A DNA stretch of 64,000 nucleotides from Acephala macrosclerotiorum (lineage: Eukaryota; Ascomycota; Leotiomycetes; Helotiales; Mollisiaceae), in contig MU119473.1 of the NCBI GenBank assembly GCA_014904845.1, forward strand, positions 1 through 64,000. Direction: 5' to 3'. Made by a program: the position numbers and the translations under genes. Below are positions 57,016-64,000 of the stretch, in pieces. The notes below the pieces were generated by a model. That model did no database searches, was not told where the DNA came from, and worked only from the letters and a program-made list of their open reading frames with translations. Position 1 is the stretch's first letter; every line of letters begins with the position of its first letter.

Positions 57016-57809
57016 TACTATTGCTGGTGGACGGAATCAAAGAAGGGTTGACATGAGTGATGGCTTGTCGTCGCTGTGCTGTGGTCGAGGTTTCACTGTG
57101 AGAATCAGTCAGCGCTTCGCCGTTTGTGGATGGCAGACATTGCATGCAGAGGGTCGCACTGTACCAGAATCTTATCGAATTACAGATTTTACACCAGAAT
57201 CCGAGCCCGCTGGTGTTGAGCGGGCACTGCGCTGGCGCCTAGCGACTCCGCCAAGAGACGAAGGCCCCCGAGCCATATGCAGCCTCAGGTATCAGCATAT
57301 TATGTAAATATAATACCACGTAATTTATCTCACGGGCCGTCTCAGCCGGACCAAGAAGCCTTGTTTGATTCGATGAGATGTACCGGGTGGCGTGGCGACG
57401 TTGGATAAATCAGCGCGCGGCGGCGCCCGCAAGGCTGACGATGACTTACCAGCATATCGGCAAGGCTCAGTCTGAAAACCTTGATTGGACCACCCGATGT
57501 GTATGAATGGCGAAAGGAGCTCGATGGTGGTGCTGTGTGCTTAGGAGCCCTGATTTACCACGAAACAAGGCTCTCCGGAATCAGGTGGGGAGGCGACGAC
57601 GCGATCAAAATTTCTGAGTTGCCAGGGTTGGGAAGGCTCAAGATTGGTCAGACAACACAACCAATGTGAAATTATGCTAGCATTCAATGTGTACATTGCG
57701 CCCGCGCTGCTTCAAGTCAAAGTACCTGTGGTTTGTCCGGTGACAGCGTGTGTCCGGGGACACAGGGAAATACGTTACACCTTGTCCATAGATTCCATCT
57801 TGGGGCGGA
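57016..57809. other. Intergenic region
   Basis: About 790 bp upstream of the methyltransferase (its promoter, on the minus strand) and of the esterase relic. GTGTCCGGGGACAC, an inverted repeat, lies near 57,748-57,761. A short frame at 57481-57669 shows no clear domain; it might be a lost N-terminal piece of the esterase relic but does not resemble one. Confidence 0.4.
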
Positions 57810-58269
57810 ACGTGGGATCACGTGATGCTGGCTGGTATCGGCCAAGGTGCAGCGACGAGTTTACATACGCTGCTAAAATTGAGTGTACCGCCGAATACTA
57901 TAGAGGGCTATCATATAACAGGTATACTTAGTGCTTTTGTTGGATTCTCGTGTAGTATGCCGTTCCCAGAAGATTGCTCGCTGAGGCGAGGAAAGTGCTG
58001 GATCTCGAGGATGTGCCCGACCATGATAAAGTCCTATGCAACACTTCTGTATTACTCGAGCACTACGCCGACGATCCTTTGTTTTGGTAGGGAATAGCCG
58101 AGTGTTGCGATATACATTGAAAGGATTCGGTGCTCAAGTCACTTGGAAAGAGTATCTGAATGGAGGACATTGGTTCAATTCACCTGCTGGGATGGATGAC
58201 TCTGTAGTCTTTCTGAATAGCTATATTCTTGGGGTCACTGGTGAGTCATATATGATAGATCTATGTTGA
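57810..58269 (+). pseudogene. Phospholipase/carboxylesterase-family relic lacking the catalytic serine
   Basis: The C-terminal two thirds of an acyl-protein-thioesterase-like alpha/beta hydrolase is spread over different forward frames. The nucleophile elbow reads G-I-G-Q-G-A-A-T (about 57,837-57,860), with Gly where the family has the catalytic Ser. Next come F-V-G-F-S-C-S-M-P-F-P and, in another frame, L-L-E-H-Y-A-D-D-P-L (Asp region, about 58,045-58,075). A stop and a one-base shift then lead to G-N-S-R-V-L-R-Y-T-L and G-G-H-W-F-N-S-P-A-G-M-D-D (catalytic His region, about 58,160-58,200). The N-terminal H-G-x-G-D segment is missing. With the nucleophile lost, two frame breaks and a truncated start, it is not functional. 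Confidence 0.68.
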
Positions 58270-58559
58270 TATAGATTACTAAGTGCTGCCTTTCAACTCC
58301 TGGCATATGGCAGTCAGAAGCGGGTTCCCTTGGTTGATCATTCTGGAGGTGTTTATGCTTTCAATACTTTCCTCACTCATATACTTCCATTTCCAATGTC
58401 CGTTCTCAAGCGTCGAGACACGGTCGTGGTGGTCAATTTTCTGAGTATAGATCTACAATTCCTGACATTAGAGCACCAAAAGTGGGTTCTCTAGATTAGC
58501 CTTGGTGCTAATAACCCTTCTATCGCTTGCTTAACTTCCGATAACTCTCAGAAGGTGAA
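58270..58559. other. Spacer, nothing recognised
   Basis: A short region between two relics, with no supported feature. Confidence 0.35.
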
Positions 58560-59472
58560 TTCGCCATATTGATAGCAAACCAAATCTCATCACCGAAAGG
58601 GATGTCAAAACTAAGCCTGCAAGTAGAAGCTGGGCGAGAAGCAACTGTCAACTTTGAACAGTTGACAATAGTATCTCCTAGCTCAACCATGGCCATAAAA
58701 TGGATTCCAATGATCGTCAATTTCCAAAACTACACCACCACAGCAACTCCGAAGTTTAGCCTGAGCCCCTTTTCCAAATGGAGAAGACAGGAGGCCAAGC
58801 ACAAAGACGCAAACGTGGATTACTTATCCATGGCCTGCGTCATGCAGAGGTAAGATTAGGCCATATTTTATGTCGTCCAACCTATTCAGTTTCGTCCAGC
58901 TAACCAGTATGCGCACAATATCAGGCTGAGAATAAGATCTGACGGCAACAGGCTAACAGAACTATTTTGAACCCGCGTTTGACAGCTCGAGGACTATAAC
59001 AATGCGAAAATAACAGTAGGGAATTCCAAGAAGCCTTCGGAAAGGACACCCACTTCTACTCATCGCCACTGAACAGAGCGGTCCAGACGATCAGATAGCT
59101 ATCGATATGCTGCGTGTAGACTACAACAACGAAAAAGCCAAGGACGAAGCCTACCGGACGGAGGCCCACAAGCGAAAGGCCTTTCTTGAGGACTTGTTGG
59201 AGGTCATTTGTACCGAGAAGAAGTGCAGCGAGGTTGTATTTGGTACCCATTCAAGTGTTTTGAAGGAAGTCTCTTATGATGGTATGTTTCTTCAAGGATA
59301 TGAACTCTCTGCATGCTACAAGGATTAATAGATTCCCAGATCCGAAGCAGTATGATGACAAGTACAAAACAGACAAAACCCTTCATGGTTTCCGGTGGAA
59401 CCCGAAGAAGAAGAAATTGGAACCGCTGAGCGAGAACCAGGTGGGTGACTACCAAAACCGCATGAAGTAGTT
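58560..59472 (+). pseudogene. Fragmented hypothetical gene, possibly multi-exon
   Basis: Three stretches look coding. At 58569-58853 a frame reads L-S-L-Q-V-E-A-G and M-A-I-K-W-I-P-M-I-V-N-F. At 59,040-59,280 another reads L-L-L-I-A-T-E-Q-S-G-P-D-D-Q-I-A-I-D-M-L, then A-F-L-E-D-L-L-E-V-I-C-T-E-K-K-C. At 59,330-59,470 the last reads F-P-D-P-K-Q-Y-D-D-K-Y and a Lys-rich end. A plausible intron (GTAAGA...CAACAG, about 58,851-58,951) could join the first two. Joining the second to the third needs a weak donor (GTTTCT) or a frameshift. A stop also interrupts the segment just before 59,100 in one reading. I do not recognise the family. It may be a real gene with introns I cannot place, or a decayed one. 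Confidence 0.35.
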
Positions 59473-59652
59473 TTGCATTTGGAGAAAGAAGGATCTTGAA
59501 AACTCCTTTTGGGAAAGATAGTTTGCTTCTCAGCAATTTTGAAGCAAATATATACGCTAGGATTCACAATAAAAGCGTTGGTTTTGCAGAGATTTGCAAT
59601 GAAATACCCTTCTCTCAAAATGACGAAGCCCACGTGACCTAAGAATGACTAC

Positions 59653-60324
59653 CTAGGTATGGTCATGAGTATGCCCATCTCCATGCTCATGACTATAACC
59701 ATGATGATGGTGGTGGTCTGGGAGATTGGCATGCGTAGGACCGATCCACTTCACTCCCTCCGGATTCTCTACTGTTACCAAATCCGGCAAATTGACAACC
59801 ACAGCCTCTCCGCCACTCCTGTAAGCCCATCAGCCTCAATGTCACTATTCTTCCCTGTCTGCAATAACTCACCTTATCAAAACACACTCCAATGCTTCTC
59901 CTTCTAGAGCACTAATCTCCTGATGTGGCATATACGGTGGCACGAAAATAAAATCTCCCGGACTAGTTTCAGCAGTAAATTCCAGTTTCTCACCTATTTT
60001 ATCCTCGCTTTGCCTTTCAACACATAGATTACTGATTCGAGATGACTATGGTGGTGAGCTCCGGTCTTGGTGTTCGGAGAAATGGTTACCGTTCCTGCCC
60101 AGAGCTTTTGAGCGCCGACACGGGCGAAGTTTATTGCTGCTGCTCGTTGCATACTTGTTGAGATGTCAGTGAGTGGAGCCAACGAATTATTGAGAAGGAA
60201 GTTATGATATACTTGGGGTTTGAGCCGTGTTGCTATCCAAAGAATCAGCCGATATGACTCTGACACCCGTATTCTTCCGATTATCTTCGGGCACGGAAGT
60301 GGGGGGCTCTGCTGATGAAGCCAT
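59653..60324 (-). pseudogene. Cupin-domain protein gene with one or two 1-nt lesions
   Basis: On the minus strand from ATG 60324: exon 1 to about 60,212, exon 2 60153-59873, exon 3 59818-59653. The second intron (54 bp, GTGAGT...TTACAG) joins cleanly. Cupin motif 1 is G-A-H-H-H-S-H-L-E-S-V-I-Y-V-L-K-G with all metal ligands, and motif 2 is P-G-D-F-I-F-V-P-P-Y-M-P-H-Q-E. The end is a His-rich, possibly metal-binding tail. Two defects appear. After K-A-R-I-K an in-frame TAG (59994-59996) stands where the next segment, G-E-K-L-E-F, continues in another frame. The first intron's donor is also one base short of joining in frame. If these are real, the protein stops before motif 2. If they are assembly errors, the gene is an intact small cupin of about 180 residues. 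Confidence 0.62.
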
Positions 60325-61942
60325 GGTGGCTGTTATGAGGCCCGTGAAGATTTATTCAAATAAAATGAACAGTATAATCACGTAGAATCTGGTTCCGGCG
60401 TATCCTTCTACTCATTCTTATCTAAATGAGAAGAAAAGGATGAGCAATGGAGGGGCTCAGATTGTGTGCGGGGAAAAAACTTACCCCGCTATCACGTGAT
60501 CCATTACCCCACTACCTCTGCGGAGTTGAGTCAGGCATCGACCCCTGAAAAGTTTAGCGAGTTGAACCCTAGAAGGTCAGCCCGAACGCCCTGAAGAACT
60601 CCCACAATGCTAAAAATCTAGTGATGAAAGCCCTGGAGTAAGATTTGAGCATAGGAGGCAATGGTAAGGTTGTGAATACTTGTGTTACTGCATGGCTACT
60701 TGAAATTCAAAAAAGTAGCTCTAGTCCAGAATTTCATCTCATAATCAACCCTCTCATCCACACCAATATATCCCCTTCCACCCCGACAAGTTTGAATACA
60801 TCACTTCGAGAGATTATGAAAGCCATTCAACTAGCCTAACAACTTTTGCATGATTGACCGTCTCATGCCTCTACGGGTTCTGCGCGAACGAGTACGTATT
60901 TCTGGGATTCGAGTCATAATCAATGTTCGCCCGTTGATCGAAGGGTGGAATAAAAGTACTCCCGATCTTTGCTCAGCCTCGAAATTACACCCCGCGCATA
61001 AACACGCAAGCGACAAGTTGCATTTGTGTTACAGGTTGGTCAGCTGGAGGAACTTGACTAGGATTGGACGACATAAAGACTGGATCCTGTCTGTGCATTT
61101 TCCTCCATCGAAGGAAAGGGGGGCGTTACCGACGGTAGCACTTTGGGAATGTTGCTGAGTGAATGAGACGGCGAGCTTTGAGTATGAAAATCCCAATTTG
61201 AAGTCATCATGGGATTAAACGATTGATCGCTGGGTGTCCAAAGATGGACAGGAACGTTGGTGACCAGTGTGAGGACAAATTACTTCAATACTCAAGTAAT
61301 TACTGAGTAATATTGAGCAGGGCAAGAGTAACGGGGTCGTGATTAAGCTATTGAATAGAGTGTGGGTAATAGCAAGTTGTTAAACCCCAATCATAATCTG
61401 CACGAAATCTGTTTTCTGTTCAGAAAGGTGGTAGGGCTGCTTTCTCGGCAATACTGGGTGAACTAAGGTGAGTAAGAGTGAGGCAAAGGCGGGAAGCAGG
61501 TGAGCAGTGGTGAGCAGTGGTGAGCAACAGCGGACGACTGCAGAGTCAGCATGAGCATGCATTGAAAGGCTATTTTAGCACGTACTGTAGGGGACTCGCC
61601 TTGGTTCCCTCGAGGCCTGATTGCACTTTCCTTGTTTTGTCTCTATGCGCATATCTCATTTTGGCTCGTTTAACTTTAAATCTATGCTCGCAGACTTGTG
61701 AACGGCACTCAAAGCCCGCAGATCGAGTGGCAATATACATGGGCATATCAAACCAAACTTGGGCTAATTTGCCCCTGCATTCTGTCTGTAAGTTTATACT
61801 TTCTGTCAAAGGGATATTGTCACAGACTTGTCGCATCCGTGCGTTGCCTTTTAACTTTATCCGCTACGCTGCCACCACCAGCATATGGGTCCTTCGGGCT
61901 GGAACAACAGTTATTCTAGAGGAACACCAAAACCATCTGTAA
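60325..61942. other. Gene-free region with short tandem repeat
   Basis: About 1.6 kb without a supported gene. A 10-bp unit GTGAGCAGTG is repeated two and a half times at about 61,500-61,526. Near 61,285-61,315 an imperfect hairpin of ACTCAAGTAATTACTGAGT type occurs. The forward frame at 61517-61942 lacks an ATG start and any domain. Confidence 0.4.
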
Positions 61943-62164
61943 TTGTCTGTCCCGCGCCGAAAAAAAGCGGTTGATTTTGGCAGGGTGTGAGAATGCGATA
62001 AATTTGTGTTTTCGCTAATACCTGATTCTTTTTTAACTACAGGTTCAACAGCTTCTCAAGATATGTATTTGTAGAAGTCGTGGAAGAAAAAGTTGGGTAG
62101 AGGGCTTTTTGGTGTTCTCGAGTGCCAAAATCGACCACTTATTTTGGCGTGGGACAGGTATTGT
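61943..62164. mobile_element. MITE-like element with about 40-bp inverted repeats, 222 bp
   Basis: The left end (61943-61982) and the right end in reverse complement (62123-62164) align as CTGTCCC-rCGCC-A-run-GyGGTyGATTTTGGCA, with mostly C/T and G/A differences and one indel in the A run. The word TTCTCGAGTGCCAAAA near the right end also occurs at the same relative place in the element at 37347-37587, and the sizes are similar. It has no coding capacity. No clear target-site duplication is seen, so exact ends are uncertain by a few bases. Confidence 0.55.
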
Positions 62165-62559
62165 GCAACGGGGTTCCTATACCCAAGTAGTCTGATGAGT
62201 GCAGTAGGGATTCGATTCGATAGCCTTGAGCACTGACTCCCCCAGCTTCGAGCACGGACATGGAGTTGGGACCGAATTAAGGTTTGCATAAGCGTGATGA
62301 ACTAGTTTCAACTGAAGTCAAAAGCATTATCACGTTCGATAGCTTGGGCTACGTCGCTGCAGGCCAGAGATCGTGAGTATATAGAGTGCTCATTCTTCTG
62401 CAATTTATCATTCCTCAGCAGGTTCTCACTTTGCATTTCTCCCCCAATTTTATTAGATTTCAAGACCAAGCGTTTCTAAAGGTCATCTACTCAGAACACT
62501 ACCAACCACATTCATTTTGCATACCAAATCATCTAGTACTTCTTCTACCCACGACAATT
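62165..62559. other. Upstream region of the secreted-protein gene
   Basis: About 395 bp with TATAGAG near 62,380 and a C/T-rich stretch before ATG 62560, a usual fungal promoter layout. The reading frame is open from 62386 but the first ATG that gives a signal peptide is 62560. Confidence 0.4.
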
Positions 62560-63206
62560 ATGCAGTTCTCTACGATTCTCCCTATCGCTTTCTCTCTGGT
62601 GGCCTCCACTTTGGCCAACCCTATGGCGCTGGCCGAAAATCACCACGGCAGAGCAGGAGCTGGAGCTTCAACTAATGTAGTATCTCCGCAGGTGAAGGCC
62701 AACGTCTCTGCCCAAATCGATAAATGGTTGAGCGACATTGAAAGTGTCAACACCTTCGTTGACACCGTTGGCAGCGTCACCGATCCGGCAATAGTCAGCT
62801 CTATGGCTGCCACAGCCTTCGTAGCTGCCCAGAACGAGGGCGCCTCAAATACCATTCTACAGCAAGATGTCACGCTTGACGCATCCGGCCAGGCTGCCGC
62901 TCAAGCGCTAATAGGAAAATTCAACATAATTGGCCCAGCCATCAACGACACTATCTTCAACCCGGGTAACCTCCAGAAAAACCTGGACGCGATCAACGGT
63001 GCGAGGTATTGCTATCTCATCTGGTTATATATCGGAGATTTATCCATGCTAACTGTCTTACCTCCAGATGTCCTCCCCCTCAAGGCGCGGGCGCCATTTG
63101 TGAAGAAGGTGATGTCCAGGCAGCTGCTGCCTCAGCTGTTGGTATTACCGTTCCTCCTCCTCAAACGCCAACCGCCTGTACTGCCGCTACCGCGGCGACA
63201 TACTGA
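62560..63206 (+). CDS. Small secreted protein, two exons, 194 aa
   Basis: Exon 1 is 62560-63005 and exon 2 is 63068-63206. The 62-bp intron has a GCTAAC branch site and CAG acceptor, and phase fits. The product starts M-Q-F-S-T-I-L-P-I-A-F-S-L-V-A-S-T-L-A, a clear signal peptide with cleavage likely near residue 19. A moderately acidic, Ala/Ser/Val-rich helical body follows (K-W-L-S-D-I-E-S-V-N-T-F-V-D-T-V, A-A-T-A-F-V-A-A-Q-N-E). The end holds three Cys (R-C-P-P-P, A-I-C-E-E, T-A-C-T-A) in an Ala/Pro/Thr-rich tail. Without the intron the frame would run to 63387 with an unlikely Leu/Pro-rich reading. It resembles hydrophobic-surface-binding or cell-wall-type small secreted proteins of fungi in layout only; role unknown. 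Confidence 0.75.
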
Positions 63207-64000
63207 GGGCGGCGGGCTATACATTGTCTATGATGGCTGGAGGGGAAGGGGGTTTGTAGGTGGCCGTCCTGTAATCCAGGCCCTCGTAGCACCCAGTAAT
63301 ATAAGGGAGGGTTTCCCTCAAGACAATGCAATCATCATCATCATCATCAAATCCATTCTCTCGAGCAGCCTTCGCTTTCTTCTCTAGTGATCTTTTTTTA
63401 CTTCATCTTATGCGTATTTTGTACCCGCAAATAAGAGATCCTAGGGCTGCGAAGATAAAGAAGAACTGGATAGAGAGGTGCCACCTTGATAGTGCAGAAG
63501 TAGGCAACTGCACATCACGCTGGTCTGCAGGTAGATAAATAAATAATAGAAATTGTAATGCTAAAGATAAAGAGAGTGCTGAAGAATTAACTACAGGGGA
63601 GGTGAGGTGTCGAGCTATTCTGATAACAGAGAGCCCATTCTGATCACCGTGGACCCGTTCTGGCTCCATGTGACCCTGCTCGCCAAAAGTTGACATTCTC
63701 AACAGTACTACTCCCCCCCTCCCCACCCCCCTCTTAATTAATTGTAACAGTGGGGCAGATCCTTGAATCCAGTACTCCGAGTGGCTACAGCCCTGTTCTT
63801 CAACGTTGGCACTGTCCAGAACAAACAGGCGAGGGTCCATAAGTCCCTTTGAGAAGATCTACTGAGCTTTGGCAATGTCGGAAACTCGGCCGTCAGTGGA
63901 GTAACGATCAAATTTACTCTCTTGATCGATGATTGCTTCCAAAGAGATTGAGAAGTCCTGACGAAATGCGAACTCCAGCAGGGAATTATCCGGCATTAAT
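63207..64000. other. Gene-free end of the window
   Basis: Contains an ATC trinucleotide run (about 63,332-63,350) and a C-rich stretch at about 63,713-63,732. The frames seen here (63326-63538 plus, 63403-63840 minus) have no recognisable domain. Confidence 0.4.

Noticed and set aside
61517..61942. 141-codon plus-strand frame
   Set aside because: It begins with GTG, has no domain, and runs up to the edge of the MITE-like element.
63403..63840. 145-codon minus-strand frame
   Set aside because: No domain or signal, overlaps low-complexity C-rich sequence. Likely chance.
26669..64000. Possible secondary-metabolite cluster suggested by an SDR, a methyltransferase, a GMC relic and a cupin
   Set aside because: No PKS, NRPS or terpene synthase in the window. 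These genes are scattered over 34 kb and two of them are broken.

Overview
The window is a piece of nuclear genome from a filamentous ascomycete (Pezizomycotina). A Leotiomycete is my best guess, from the general look of the proteins only. Genes carry short introns (about 45-115 bp, GTRNGT...YAG with CTAAC-like branch sites), and the proteins belong to families typical of these fungi: DUF6604, DUF2985, a SesB-like lipase, an APH-like kinase, HET fragments, arrestin-like and GMC relics. The DNA falls into two compartments.

Positions 1 to about 26,460 are an extremely AT-rich, gene-free block with the mark of repeat-induced point mutation (RIP): CpA/TpG is nearly absent, TpA is abundant, and most surviving C and G sit in CpG. 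It is a three-level nest of LTR retrotransposons whose LTRs and target-site duplications can be located to the base. The oldest is a plus-strand Ty1/copia element (819-25707, 208-bp LTRs, ATTAT duplication). A second copy of the same family, on the minus strand (3949-22495), is inserted in its interior. A plus-strand Ty3/gypsy element of about 12.1 kb (10241-22364, 258-bp LTRs, ATTAA duplication) is inserted in an LTR of the second copy. Removing the inner elements restores 208-bp LTRs exactly. Relics of copia reverse transcriptase and RNase H and of gypsy reverse transcriptase and integrase can still be read.

Positions 26,460 to 64,000 have ordinary base composition. Well supported genes are an SDR oxidoreductase (26669), a DUF2985 membrane protein (27883), a two-exon protein with a duplicated unknown domain (30533), a 982-residue DUF6604 protein (32746), a SesB-like alpha/beta hydrolase (41575), a smaller gene sharing the unknown domain (44358), a proline-rich protein (45602), a tandem pair of small two-exon paralogues (48227 and 49205), a two-exon hypothetical gene (51452), an APH-like kinase ending in a 14-nt exon (53688), a SAM methyltransferase (56110) and a small secreted protein (62560).

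Mixed with these are broken genes: a frameshifted arrestin-like gene (38013-39420), a GMC oxidoreductase tail with a stop codon (39963), frameshifted reading frames downstream of the hydrolase (40341-41573), a HET-like tail (50675), an esterase lacking its catalytic serine (57810) and a cupin gene with one or two 1-nt lesions (59653). There are also two MITE-like inverted-repeat elements of one apparent family (37347-37587 and 61943-62164) and a small AT-rich island (49970-50650). I see no operon-like cooperation between the genes. The right part reads as an accessory, decay-prone region next to a transposon graveyard. No tRNA, rRNA or CRISPR was recognised.
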